The notes under the pieces are model-generated. The model had not been told where the DNA came from, did not search any database, and saw only the letters and a program-made list of their open reading frames with translations. Both the position numbers and the translations under genes were made by a program. 64,000 nucleotides of DNA from Siphonodentalium dalli (lineage: Eukaryota; Mollusca; Scaphopoda; Gadilida; Siphonodentaliidae), in NCBI GenBank assembly GCA_032622095.1, contig CP136062.1, positions 38,626,918 to 38,690,917 on the forward strand, in the 5' to 3' direction. This document shows positions 1-10,898 of the stretch, one piece after another (within the stretch, counting starts at the first letter, position 1; each line of letters opens with the position of its first letter).

Positions 1-471
1 AGTTCACGGATCTCCAGTGTGATAATGTTGGTGTATTTATTTTTGAATTTTATAATGATTTTTTAAATGTAGGTCAAGTGATGTAATTCCAGAAAAAAAA
101 TCTAATATATATATTTATTGCAAAATTTTATAATTTACCAAGCGGACCCGCCAGATAAATACCTGTTTCCAATACCATATCAAGTCACACCCAAACGTAT
201 GAGCAACTCTGTAACTTTTGCTCCGCAGATTGTCGTGGAAATCGCCATTCAAAATTGTTCACTTGACCTCCCTCTTAATTTAAAAGAAAGGTATTGTCAG
301 CCTCTCACATCTATGTTAAAATACATTGCTGTCGATTAATAATTTCTGAAATTCTACATACAATGAAGACGGTGATCTGATAAAATCAAGGTCTTTTGCC
401 AGATCCAGAGAAATTCTTTATTGAAAATCTCTGCCATTTTGGCTGGATTTATGCAAAACGTGCATCTCCCC

Positions 472-843
472 TTAACCCTTTACCCAACAAAACGGCCAAA
501 AACGCCCAAATAAAGCTTCAACAACCTAAAATATCTTGGGTATGTCTCAATAGAACCATAAAAATATGGATATCATTGGAACCGGTTCATTGACCACATT
601 GTGATGGTTACAGTTATGCCCTGTGCCAATGCATTCTCTTATATATGCGAGTCGACCATATGTCGCCTCGCATATATAAGAGAATGCATTGGCCTAAAAA
701 AATCTTTTTTTTAACACTTTTTACCATTTTTTCTTACATTTTTTAACAATTTTATAATTTTTTCTTACATTTTTAAACAATTTTTATAATATTTTATAAT
801 AGAATGCACTGGCACAGGGCCGTTCTGTTGGGTAAAGGGTTAA
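472..843 (+). mobile_element. TTAA-flanked MITE, family A (piggyBac-like), internally deleted
   Basis: The element is bounded by TTAA on both sides. Its terminal inverted repeat begins CCCTTTACCCAACA and runs about 22 bp with one mismatch between the ends. TTAA target sites and termini starting CCC are known for the piggyBac superfamily; the assignment here is inference. It contains a 69-nt hairpin (625-693) and an AT-rich spacer. The second hairpin present in the duplicate (52892-52960) is lost here through a 95-bp deletion near position 797. It has no coding capacity, so it is non-autonomous. Confidence 0.8.
625..693 (+). repeat. 69-nt palindromic hairpin module (copy 1)
   Basis: Near-perfect palindrome from GCCAATGCATTCTC to GAGAATGCATTGGC with a TCGAC/GTCGC centre. 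It is the first of 12 modules of the same family in the window. The TCGACC order at the centre defines its orientation as forward. The flanking CCTGT extends the family sequence outward. Confidence 0.9.
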
Positions 844-1330
844 TATCTCTGTGGAACATCACGCTCTCGCTGTAGGGGGGGGGGGTATAAAATGATTCCC
901 AGAAATGACGCAGAATAAGCGTCCACGAAAGTAAACGCATTACATATGCTTTTTCTTGCATTTTCGGGATCAACTGGTGTCAATCTAGCTGGGTAAACAT
1001 GATTGGAGTGACCTGTAGGCTTCAATTCATTGAATTTGACCAAAACGTTAACACTGTCGCCTATGGGAAACCATTTAGTTCAGTGATTCCTATAAGAAAA
1101 ATTTGAATTTTACGAAATTTCACGTTTCGCCATGTTAAGTTGTTAATTTCATATTTTTTTATATTCAAATGATAATGGCGAAATGTTCGACAGATTTAAA
1201 GAACACAAAAACAGTAGATAGTAAAGACAGTGATAAATCTGGGAATTTTGTATGGGCAGTAAGTACCATGAGAGGGGTCTGGGGTCTAAGAAAGGGCAAA
1301 GGTTAGCAGCACGCCAATTTTTTACCCTGT
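844..1330. other. Unannotated AT-rich spacer
   Basis: No gene or strong repeat was recognised here. A G-run followed by TATAAAA lies near 877-891, and the run differs in length between the two duplicate copies. Short ORFs on both strands are not preserved as proteins and look fortuitous. Confidence 0.5.
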
Positions 1331-1399
1331 GCCAATGCATTCTCTTATATATGCGAGTCGACCATAGGTCGCCTCGTATATATAAGAGAATGCATTGGC
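1331..1399 (+). repeat. 69-nt palindromic hairpin module (copy 2)
   Basis: Same length and termini as the module at 625, in forward orientation. This copy is not inside a recognisable TTAA element. It is preceded by CCCTGT and followed by a T-rich tract, so the module can exist outside family A or marks a decayed copy of it. Confidence 0.9.
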
Positions 1400-1663
1400 C
1401 TAAGAATGTTTTATCATTTTTTTATTATAAATTTTTCAGAAAATCCTCCTGTCGTGATCATGTTTATCAACTTGGGGGGGGTCTTAGAATGAAAATAGGT
1501 ACAAAAAAGGGGAACATCGCCGAGCACGCATACATTTTTAGCTCCTTTTAAAGGTTTTGAATTGTTAAGAGCTTTGCTAACCCATTTTCAACCCAAATTT
1601 GAAGGAGTGAAAATAAGGATTCTGTTCAATTTTATTAGTAATCACAGCAACCAAACCCATAGA

Positions 1664-2632
1664 CAGTGTTCGCGCTGGACCGAAAAAAACTTTAGCCAAA
1701 ACTTTAGCCAAATGAAAATTTGATTAGCCAAATGAAAAAAACTTTAGCCAAATGTTTTTTAGCCAAATTAAAAAAAACTATGGCCAAATTAAATCATCGT
1801 TTTCTGGTCGGTTCACAATTAATGACTAAAACGTCAAATCTAACAGACACAGGTAAAATACACAATAATTTAACTAATTTTGATGAACTAGAAATATTTT
1901 GATATATATCATTTATTAAAAATTTATTAATTAATCTTTATGTGGAAGAGTGATTTGGGAGGGGGGGGGTAACCCGGGATTGTCCTTCTTAATGTCATTA
2001 ATTTTTTGTTTTATATCAATATCTTTTTAAAAATCATTAAATATTAATTATCCTTGCGAAAATATTTAAGTGACATCTGGAAACTAATAACTTAATATTG
2101 TTACGCCATTATCAAATTGCAATCTGTCATAAAAGCATGCATATTATTTTGAATGTATCGGTATTGACGACAAATAGCCATAAAATATCTGTCGTGATTC
2201 ACATTTGGCTGATTAAGCTATTGTCTTACACTTGGTGCTCATAAACCTTGACCGTCATAAATACAATGTCATCATAAACATGCATTGTGCAGGAGTCCCG
2301 TGAGTGACCAGACAGACAATGGGGGATTAGCGGATTAAATGTAAAATAATGATATTTTGCTGTTTCGTGCAGAGTGACGGGGTTTCCCTTTGTACTGTCC
2401 GCGATCGGGTTTCCTTTTGTACCGTCGGCGATATATTCGCACTTACAATTTTTTCGGACTAGATCGTTCACATCACAGAATTGAAAACCCACTTGCCAAA
2501 AATTCATGCTTTCAGTCTCCATTTGGGGTCAAAAAAAGTTTAGCCAAAAGTTTAGCCAAATGAAATTTGTATTAGCCAAATTCGAAAAAGATTAGCCATT
2601 GGCTAATTTGGCTACCGACAGCGCGAACACTG
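1664..2632. mobile_element. Non-autonomous hAT-like element present only in the left duplicate
   Basis: The TIR is CAGTGTTCGCGCTG at the left and its exact complement at the right. The element is flanked by an 8-bp direct duplication, CCCATAGA (1656-1663 and 2633-2640). The right duplicate has a single CCCATAGA at the matching place, so the empty site is visible. TIRs starting CAG with an 8-bp TSD are the hallmark of hAT elements. Both subterminal regions carry many TTTAGCCAAA motifs, a pattern typical of transposase-binding sites. A 98-codon minus-strand ORF (2226-2522) has no transposase features that I recognise. Confidence 0.93.
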
Positions 2633-2996
2633 CCCATAGATGCACCATTTTAACAGTTAAAGTCATGATGGATTATCTTAGAAATACAAAATGTGAACTT
2701 TATAGATGTTTTAAAAAATATTTGTTTGAGCCCAAATCCAACAAACACAAAATCAATTTCTAAGAACAAAATATGGAAATGTGTACTAAATACTGCGAAG
2801 AACGACGAACAATAAAGTTATATTCATATTTACCAAGTGTTCTTTGACAAACTTAATTAAAACCAGCTGTTTACAAATGATAGATTCACTTCCCAAACTT
2901 GTCTGACTGGGGAGCTGGAAGCAGTTGGTTAATTATTGACAGTGGTGAATTGATAATATAACTTATTAACCCTTTACCCAAACAGAAGGGCCCTGT

Positions 2997-3065
2997 GCCA
3001 ATGCATTCTCTAATATATGCGAGTCGACCATAGGTCGCCTCGCATATATAAGAGAATGCATTGGC
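2997..3065 (+). repeat. 69-nt palindromic hairpin module (copy 3)
   Basis: Forward-oriented module inside the family A element, with the same 69-nt length and GCCAATGCATT termini. Confidence 0.9.
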
Positions 3066-3146
3066 TTAACACATTAAAAATTATAAAATTGTTAAAGAAT
3101 GTAAGAAAAAATGGTAAAAAGTGTTAAAAAAAGATTATTTTTTTAG

Positions 3147-3215
3147 GCCAATGCATTCTCTTGTATATGCGAGGCGACCTATGGTCGACTCGCATATGTA
3201 AGAGAATGCATTGGT
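3147..3215 (-). repeat. 69-nt palindromic hairpin module (copy 4)
   Basis: Reverse-oriented partner of the module at 2997, about 80 bp away. Together they form a palindrome of palindromes. The last base is changed (TTGGT). Confidence 0.9.
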
Positions 3216-4019
3216 ACAGGGCATAACTATAACCATCACAATGTGGTCAATGAGCCGGTTCCAATGATATCCATATTTGTATGGTTTTATTGAGACAGAC
3301 CCAAGATATTTTAGGCTGTTGAAGCTTTATTTGGCCTGTTTTGGCCGGTTTGTTGGGTAAAGGGTTAAGCTTCAATTTTTCACACCACCCTGTAGCCACT
3401 AAATAGGTCACCAATCATGGAATGATCCCTTACAGTCCAGTGGCCACACAGGCTGATAACAATCCCAGCGACACTGGACACAAGGTGACCCGTAATCCAC
3501 CCATCAAGTGTCACCTTCTGGACATAATTACTGAAAAAGTAAATCTACCATTTGTAAATAAGTGGTTCTGAGTAACTTTTTCAAAGAGCGTTTGGTAAAT
3601 ATGAATATATTTGTATTGTTCATCATTCTTCAGTGTTCAGTACACATTCCCATATTATTTTCTTAGATATGGACTTTGTGTTTGTTGGATTTGGGTTCGA
3701 AAAAATAGATTTTAAAAACCTCTATAAATTTCACATATAGTCTTTCCAACATAATCCATCGTGGTATTCTACATCAATGGGTTTGGTTACTGTGATTTTG
3801 TAATAAAAGTGAACATAATCGTTTATTTTGACTCCATCAAAATTTTGGGAAATTGGGGTAGCAATGTCCTTAAAAGGGGATAATGATCTAGTTTGTTTTC
3901 ATTTGATATGAATGATCTTCAACTCGTCATGTTGGATAAGATTTCCTGAAACTCGTTTGATAAGTTTGATTCACAACTCGTCTACGAATCGTTGTGAATC
4001 AAATTTATCCAACACTGCA

Positions 4020-4340
4020 TGAAAACTGGAATTTATTCATTGCATAAATTCCGGATAAATGTGCATAAATCCGGATAAATCAGAAATTTATTCACTGAAT
4101 AAATGTGCATAAATCCGGAAATTTATGCACATTTATTCACAATTTATTCATGAATAAAGGCCGACATTTATACACAATTTATTCACTGAATAAACCCACG
4201 TTTATTCAGCAGAATAAACTCGGCATTTATTCGTACGTTTATGCACATTTATTATCGACCTGTTTATGCATAAATGCGAAATTTATTCACTGAATAAAGC
4301 TGCATAAATATATAGGGCTACATTTATTCTGGTTATATAC
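4020..4340. repeat. Cluster of TTTATTCA/TGAATAAA short palindromes
   Basis: Dense, irregularly spaced copies of TTTATTCACTGAATAAA and TGCATAAATCCGG-like motifs on both strands. They give many alternative small hairpins. The spacing is irregular, so this is not a simple tandem repeat. Confidence 0.75.
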
Positions 4341-4750
4341 TCCAGTGTATGCACATTTATAGCCCGTATAAATTATTTGGATTTGAACATATATATCCAT
4401 ATATATATTTGTGAAATCTACTTTATGGTGACATTTGGCTTGTAACCAGCATATAAGGCGAAACGGGTGTGTATATCTAACTATACATATACACATGTGT
4501 CGCCCTGATTCTGGTATCTCCATGTGTAGTAATTTGCCAACAAAATGCTGCCCTATTGTTGGTTATACCAGTCACAAATATAATATGAACTACTTGGACA
4601 TGGCACTTTGTGTCATAGTTGTATCTTGCCGTCATCAATTTTCGTAGTCTCGGTAATAAAGAATAAAAATTAAATAATTAAGTGATCGCATGGGAAATAA
4701 GTATAAACGATAAAATATTAAAACTAAAATAAGAATTTTTTTTTCTGCTG

Positions 4751-5326
4751 AAGAGTGATATCGCCCTTCAAGGAACAAATTTTTTTACGGGATTCAAAAT
4801 TGTGTAACATCATGGATTTATTGTACATTGAATTTTTATGCGATATGACAAAGCGTGATATCACCCTTTCATCGCCACAATTTTACTCGATTCAAACTTC
4901 AAAACGGGATTACATCATGGACTTACTGTACAATGGATTTATATGTGATATGGCAAAGGGTGATATTACCCTTCCATTACCATAATTTTACGCGATTCTA
5001 ACTTCAAGACCGGATTACATCACGGATATATTGTACAATGAATTTATATGTGAACTGGCAAAGGGTGATATCACCCTTCCATGATCACTATTTTACGCGA
5101 TTCTAACTTCAAAACGGGATTACATCATGAATATATTGTACAATGAATTTATATGTGAACTGGCAAAGGGTGATATGACCCTTCCATGATCACTATTTTG
5201 CGCGATTAAAACTTCAAAACGGGATTACATCATGGATATATTGTACAATGGATGTATATGTGATGCTAGCAAATGATGATATCACCCTAACATGACCACA
5301 ATTGCAATTTTACGCGATTAAACTGA
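4751..5326. repeat. 105-bp tandem repeat, about 5.5 units
   Basis: Units begin at about 4751, 4851, 4956, 5061, 5166 and 5271. Each carries a GGGTGATATCACCC-type palindrome followed by TTTTACGCGATT and GGGATTACATCATGGAT. The right duplicate has one extra unit, which explains the 105-bp offset change. It is a small satellite inside the element at 3914-6217. Confidence 0.92.
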
Positions 5327-6239
5327 TGCGAATTGATGAAAGAATGAATCTGCAACTTAAATTGTGAAATAGCTTTATTTCATATTCACATATATGTTAA
5401 CTTACCCTTGGTAAAATTTATAATTAGAAAAGGAATTTAAAAACTGAAATGATGTGGAGATCATTTTCTAACCCAAGCATTTACCCCCATTGCAGACGAT
5501 GCCTTAGTTTAGACAGAACATGCGAAAACAAACGTATTTGTATATACATAATCCATATAAATACTTGCCTCATGCAGCTAATAGTTCGCATTTCTCGTGG
5601 AACACGTCTGCGCTGTAGCAGTGTTGAGAGGAAAAGAAAGCTATCTCAAACGCTTGCTTCTGTTATCTGATACAGTTCTCGCATATGTATGCTTGCTGGC
5701 GACATATGGTAATAATTAAATTATGGGCTCAGAATGAAACCGGCGGCCAGTTGCAGAAATAAGCAAAATTAATGCACGACATCTATAAGTTATTCGTTAT
5801 ATGTACATCGCCGGGCCAACATTAAGATTCTCGATTTATTTAGTATGATACCTGATTTGGTATAACTGAATGCCTGCATTATGAGAGCGGTACATTATCT
5901 GTAGGGCGTTTTGTCAGGATTCCTGATGTAAAATATATTCAGCCATGGGCCTTTTGTGGGTAAATGTTGTCAGAATGTCATTTGACTCAATGGTGTTAAA
6001 ATGACATCAAATGTTTACCACATTGCTATAAATGTTCACTGGCGACATAATAGCTCTACCGACCCCGGCACTGTTCCAAGAAAGGCGAATTTAATATGCA
6101 TAAATGCATGCATACATTCAGGGTCCTAAATTTATGCAACATTTATATTTTATAAATCTTCATGCAGTGCAACTAGTTTCATAAAATATTATATCCCAAC
6201 ATAACGAGTTGGAGATCCTCTATGTATAATATATCAATC

Positions 6240-6406
6240 AAAGACATATTATGGACTTGTTCGGGTGCATGCAACTGTAAGTTAGTACTCAGGCGCTATG
6301 CCAACTGGAGGAATGCGTCATTCTACTAACATCACCGAAAATGTCAAGCAAATCGACCTCACGACTCCATGGAAAACATCGTCTCAAATACGTTCAATTG
6401 TAAATA
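6240..6406 (+). repeat. Left half of a dispersed repeat split by a TA-site element
   Basis: The sequence from about 6243 resembles the complement of 36300-36430. The part from 6310 onward matches 10985-11087. Its continuation resumes at 8744 after the inserted element, which gives the exact insertion point. Confidence 0.75.
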
Positions 6407-8741
6407 CACAGTTAGAAAAAATACCGTCGTTTCAACGGTCTGAGACCGCGCACTATCGCTGCCAACATTTGACCGTTAAACATACGGTCAGACCGTAGCA
6501 TGTTCCACGGTATAAAACCGTTTAAGTAACGGGCAGACCGTAACCAATAACTGTCAGACCAATGGTATTTTTCATGGGTCAACACCAATTGTTTGCTCTT
6601 AATTTGCTAATTTACCATATAATTAGCCAGGTTCCCATGATGATAATATGATTCCCCGGTAGGCATTACGATTCATGTTTTTGAATGGTCGAAACTTGTA
6701 TTATTCGTAACTGAAAAATACATCTTATTTCTTATGTTACGATCCTATTTTTGATGAAATGTAAATCCTCAATGCATAAAGTGATAGACAATACTTATGA
6801 AACTTTACAGTTTGCAGAGGATAAAGCTTGTTATCGGCCTCGTAGAATTTAATCCGGAAAAGGCTGCGCACGCGTAATGTGTTCGCCTTTCACTAACTAC
6901 TGTTTAAATATGGCTGTAAATAAAAAAACGTTACTAGTAATAGCTGATAAGCCAACCCATCACTATTCAGTTATGAGAAATACTAATTTCGACCAGTCTA
7001 AAACATGAATTGGCATGCCCTTTTAAGCCATAAAAAGAACAAAGCTACATGTTTCACAGTTAAAACTCAAATGTATGTACATGTAAAAGTCAAATATCTT
7101 AATGGCATACTTTTTGGTAACTTGTAAGGCGTGAAATTGTCCAGTCACTTGTAAACAGTTTTTGTTTTAGCAGGTGAATCCGTACATCATGGCAGTACGG
7201 TACGAGTCTGAAGAAGTGGTATTTTTAGGCGCACCTTTATTGCGATATTGAGTGTGCTTAATTTAGAAAAGGCGTGATTATAGCACACTACCAAAAATCT
7301 GCCGCGCTTATTATTGCAATATTGAACGCAAAACATTGCGATACTAAGCGCGCTAAATTTCATACAAACCCGATAGTGTTATATTTATATTAGATAAATA
7401 ATGTGCATATATTGTACATATAGTGTACATACCATATAGCATTTGCAACTATAATTATATACATATCTAAAACATTGTCTCTATTTAGACAATAAACAAT
7501 ATAGAAGAAACAATAATTTGATTTAAATGTCGCAATTTTGAGCTCAAGATGTCGCAATATTAAGCGCAAAATATTGAGATATTAAGCGCAAACTATTGCA
7601 GTAATATCACAATCGACATGCTTATAAGCGGTTCCACTTGCTATATTTCGATATTGGGCGCGAAAATAGCCCGCTTAATATACCACTTCTTTTGACTGGT
7701 ACTGTATATCAATAACGGCTAGATGTTATTGGAACCTACAAGACAACAGCAGATCCCATAATAACTGTGCGCAATGACTTGGCGACAATGTTCTCCTGTT
7801 GTCGCGCATTTTCCATGACATTTTGGTATCACAACCACTTAGTATCAATGTCAGCCAAAGATGAACATGCAACCAATAATGTACTGCCGGTAAATTGTCG
7901 TAATAACTTGACGTTAACATGGCGAATGATGACAATGTCTCATGTCCACACGTTTCAATGAAAATTCAGAACACTGTCAACATAATTGTCAACATTATAA
8001 TAGTAATACTGTAGCTGCTCGTTGAGTCGTTGTTATTATTGTCACTATTGGTTGACATCGAAGCTATTGTTAATTGTATCTGTATCCTCTTGTGTCAGTA
8101 AATGTGAGTGTTTTGATACTAAGTCACACACTGTCAATTTCAACATCACTCAGTCGAATGAAGTCAGACCCCCGATCGTGCCATGAATCGATTGCCAGAA
8201 TGAATCCCTGCGCTCTAATTTAGTGGAAATTGTCAATGATTAAGCCGATTTTCGCAGAATTGAAATTTGTCCGGTTATCAAAGGAACCGAAATCAGACCG
8301 TCTTAACTGTCCACAGTGGAAAAGGTAACAGTTTCCCAAAAACAATAATTTGCGATTAAATATGCAACGCCAAATACAAAATGGCGAAAAAAAGATCTTA
8401 AGGTAGTGCTAAAGCGGGAACTTAACCCCGGTGTGAATTACTTGCTCATCAATATACGTACCGACCCGATTCACAGTGTGAATGCCGATAGTATATACAT
8501 ATTAAATAACAGTAGAGTAAGATTCAGTCATACGCATGGAGTCATTGTCGTATATAATATGGTCGCCGATAAATATACTATTGAATTTTGACGCAATGAC
8601 TTTGAATCACGAAAATATTTAATTTAGACAATTTTCATGGGCACATAAAATAACGGTATGGGACCGTCAAACTGACGAAACGGCATGAGGCCGTCTATTA
8701 TGACGGTCCGAAACCGTCGAACCGACAGTAATTTCTAAGTG
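6407..8741. mobile_element. About 2.3-kb TA-site element (Tc1/mariner-like target) without a transposase
   Basis: The element is flanked by TA on both sides. The left TIR reads CACAGTTAGAAA and the right, complemented, CACTTAGAAA, followed by related GTCG/GGTCTGAGACCG-type sequence on both sides. The related repeat at 11082-11093 has the uninterrupted site GTAAATATTTAC, so the TA target and the insertion are directly visible. Both subterminal zones (6425-6560, 8650-8730) are rich in ACGGTC/GACCGT motifs. I find no transposase ORF. A second inverted-repeat element is nested at 7193-7704. Confidence 0.8.
7193..7704. mobile_element. Nested 512-bp inverted-repeat element with ATTGCGATATT motifs
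   Basis: The ends CAGTACGGTACGAGTCTGAA and the complement CAGTACCAGTCAAAAGAAGT share AGAAGTGGTAT. Internally, the motif GCGATATTRAGCGCGC recurs about eight times on both arms. It is non-coding, and no clear TSD was found. It is probably a MITE with an unusual array of subterminal motifs. Confidence 0.65.
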
Positions 8742-8967
8742 TATTTACATCTCAATTCGGGGCACAACTATCGGAGATAAACAAACGAAAATATTTCGCA
8801 ACCAGGAGTCATTGCATTTAATTGATATATAAGAATGACGGTGTATATGGTCAATGTTGATATAATATTTGTAAATAATAACTAATGTTGAGCAAGATTA
8901 TGCTCCATTTCTATTTGATTACCCACAGCCGAGTGTTTCGCATCACGTTAAAACTACTTGGGGGGGG

Positions 8968-9086
8968 TCTCTATTTATGGTATGGTTTGTAATAAATATG
9001 TATTCTCTATTTAGGGTATGGTGTCCAATAAATATATATGCTCTATTCAGGGTATGGTGTGTAATAAATATGTATTCTCTATTTAG
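8968..9086. repeat. 36-bp minisatellite, about 3.3 units
   Basis: Units of the form TCTCTATTTAGGGTATGGTG followed by TAATAAATATGTAT, directly after a G-run. The array is conserved in the right duplicate with a few substitutions. Confidence 0.85.
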
Positions 9087-9593
9087 TTCTTGGCGCGCCG
9101 TCACCAGACTACCTACAAGCTAAGGTGAGTAAATTATAATGCTATAATTATGATTACACGCCAGTGGGGTGGGGTCAGAAATAATGTTCAGGCACGTATG
9201 CCGATTTTTGTCCTTTCGTCGACCCTTGTTGGGACACACCCACCCCACGTCAAAATGTTTGTCTGTTTTCGGAAGTTTTTTTCCGACCAGCTGTATATGA
9301 ATTTATGTGCATACTATTGTCATGGATGTTAACATTGACATGTAGATATGAACGAGTCATTTTGGAGTCATTTTGGGGTCATTTGGCCAAAAAAACATGG
9401 GGAAAAACATGCGGACAAAATTGTGCCATGATGAGACGGCATATGCCCCATTCTATTCAGTTACACATATATTTAATGGAAAAAGTAATGTGTGTCTCTT
9501 TCAGATATCATGTTATTATCCGTGTGTAACAATTTTTTACAATTTTAATAATTTTTTCTTGTATTCTTTAACAATTTTATAATTTCACCCATA
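9087..9593. other. Unannotated spacer
   Basis: No supported gene. Overlapping small ORFs (9150-9529) persist in the duplicate only because the DNA is nearly identical there. A GTGAGT at 9124 resembles a splice donor but has no coding context. Confidence 0.4.
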
Positions 9594-10036
9594 ATAATAA
9601 TAATGTATAGCATTTGTAAAGCGCCTTTCCCATGAGGCCCAAAGCGCTCAAAGTTTTACAATTATTACCCTGATGAGCCTGAACATTCAGTAACCATCTA
9701 CTGCTCCCCGGGGACAGGGGGAGGTACAGCCGGGAGTATGCGAGGATACCATATGGCTAGCATACTGACACGATCTTTCACTGCTCATTATCAGGTACCC
9801 TTGTAATGCATGGGTGGTGCAAAGCAGACACAGTACGAGCGACCTTGCTCAAGGGTCACAACTTGGCGCGAGATTCAAACAGTGTACAATCCAACAATTG
9901 CACATCGCTCAAGTCGGCCAAGCCACTGCTGTGTGGAAACTCATAACAGACCACCAGCCAGCCGCGAACTCGCCTCGCTGTGTTGACAGCGAAGACAAGT
10001 CCAACGCGCTGACCACTGGACCACGGTCCACCCATA
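9594..10036 (-). mobile_element. tRNA-derived SINE, present only in the left duplicate
   Basis: This 443-bp insertion is absent from the matching place at 60867. It is flanked by the direct repeat CACCCATA (9586-9593 and 10029-10036). Read on the minus strand, it starts with a tRNA-like head: an A-box-like TGGTCCAGTGGTCAGCG and a B-box-like GAGTTCGCGGC. It ends with an AAAGGCGCTTTACAAATGC segment and an (ATT)n tail at 9594-9604. Tails of this kind are common in SINEs of marine invertebrates. The element would be transcribed by RNA polymerase III and moved by a partner LINE. Confidence 0.9.
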
Positions 10037-10187
10037 CAGAGCCCCATACAAACATGAGCAGACGACACTCTTCTATATGCTTCTATATATGTGTGGGGCT
10101 CCCTGCAGGGTAATAGATGTTTTTTATTTTATGTCCTAAAAATTGTAAGAAACATTTATTTAAAAAAACATGATAAAAAATTGTTAG

Positions 10188-10256
10188 GCCAATGCATTCT
10201 CGTATATATACGAGGCGACCTATGGTCGACTCGCATATATAAGAGAATGCATTGGC
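10188..10256 (-). repeat. 69-nt palindromic hairpin module (copy 5)
   Basis: Reverse-oriented module with the full 69-nt length, followed by CACAGGGTAAA. It sits in an AT-rich context like the family A spacer but without recognisable TTAA termini. Confidence 0.88.
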
Positions 10257-10898
10257 ACAGGGTAAAAAAAACCGACTTACAACTGGATTTGATATTGCGT
10301 GTCACATTTGTTGTACATAAATGAGGTCTGGGTCATGCTTATTATATGCCAGGTTCTTTAGATGTAGGCTTCTTTGCTTGGTTCTTTGATTGTCTACACT
10401 GTTTCAGACTGATCGGTCCTTTATTAGTGACGTGACCTGTTGACTCATCGATACATATTGTGTCTGGATGTCGAAATCCAACATTACTATCCGGTTATAC
10501 TTTTTGTGGCCGCATTATTGTCAAAGTACATTTTATGTTCCATGTTGCATCATTTCATGACACAAACCCATATTTTTACAATTGAGGGTCAAATTTATGA
10601 AAAAATATCTTGGTTGACACTGATAAGTTATAGTGTGCACGAATTAGTCGGAGCACTACTAGACTACTAAAACATTTTTATAGCCTAATATATACATGTA
10701 TAGGAGAGGTTTTTAAATGTGTAAGATACCTTTCGATGCCCTTGCAACTGAGCAAAAAAAAAGATCTGTCTATACAGTCTAATAAAAAGTTTTCGGTAGG
10801 CACCTTTTTCTTGGGTAGGTAGGGAAACCCTAAACAGTTAAAAAAAAAATTTGGCCTTACAGATAGAACTACTGTATTGTGGGTGACAATGGTTGGTA
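10257..10898. other. Unannotated AT-rich spacer
   Basis: No supported gene. A tract at 10839-10852 is A-rich here, whereas the matching tract in the right duplicate is T-rich, while its flanks are identical. This is noted as a local variant. Confidence 0.4.

Larger units (their letters stand above)
2966..3368 (-). mobile_element. TTAA-flanked MITE, family A, full-length, inserted in the loop of family B
   Basis: TTAA sites lie at 2966-2969 and 3365-3368. The TIR CCCTTTACCC is shared with the element at 472, but the element is in reverse orientation. It contains two 69-nt hairpins facing each other, followed by a tail that is the complement of 472-620. Its position inside the family B spacer shows that it inserted after family B. 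Confidence 0.85.
1565..3873. mobile_element. TTAA-flanked long-TIR element, family B, carrying two nested insertions
   Basis: The left arm (1565 to about 2880, once the nested hAT is removed) and the right arm (about 3545-3873) are diverged inverted repeats of roughly 330-390 bp. They start at TTAA followed by AGRGCTTTG or AGGACATTG. Removing the hAT-like insertion (1664-2632 plus one TSD copy) and the family A element (2966-3368) leaves a MITE of roughly 0.93 kb, similar to the intact copy at 48578-49562. No ORF is conserved. Arms this long would form a foldback hairpin when single-stranded or transcribed. Confidence 0.82.
3914..6217. mobile_element. About 2.3-kb element with short TIRs, subterminal hairpins and an internal 105-bp satellite
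   Basis: The left end (GATCTTCAACTCGTCATGTT) and right end are inverted over about 45 bp with several mismatches. Inside both ends are related GCATGAAA and TTTATGCA segments, also inverted. The left end also has a hairpin with 19-bp arms (3959-3977 and 3992-4010). The interior holds the motif cluster at 4020-4340 and the tandem array at 4751-5326. There is no coding sequence, and the two small ORFs inside (4105-4293, 5449-5670) look fortuitous. No clear TSD was identified, so the ends are approximate and the class is unknown. Confidence 0.55.

Noticed and set aside
2226-2522. 98-codon ORF in the hAT-like element as a transposase
   Set aside because: No zinc-BED or hAT dimerisation motifs, far too short, and inside a non-autonomous element.
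4105-4293. 62-codon ORF identical in both duplicates
   Set aside because: It reads through palindromic TTTATTCA motifs. Its identity in the two copies reflects the recent duplication, not selection.
9118-9132. Splice donor AAG|GTGAGT
   Set aside because: No coding exon ends here in any frame with recognisable content.
9940-10036. tRNA gene on the minus strand
   Set aside because: Only A- and B-box-like segments are present, without a clover-leaf. It is the head of the SINE.
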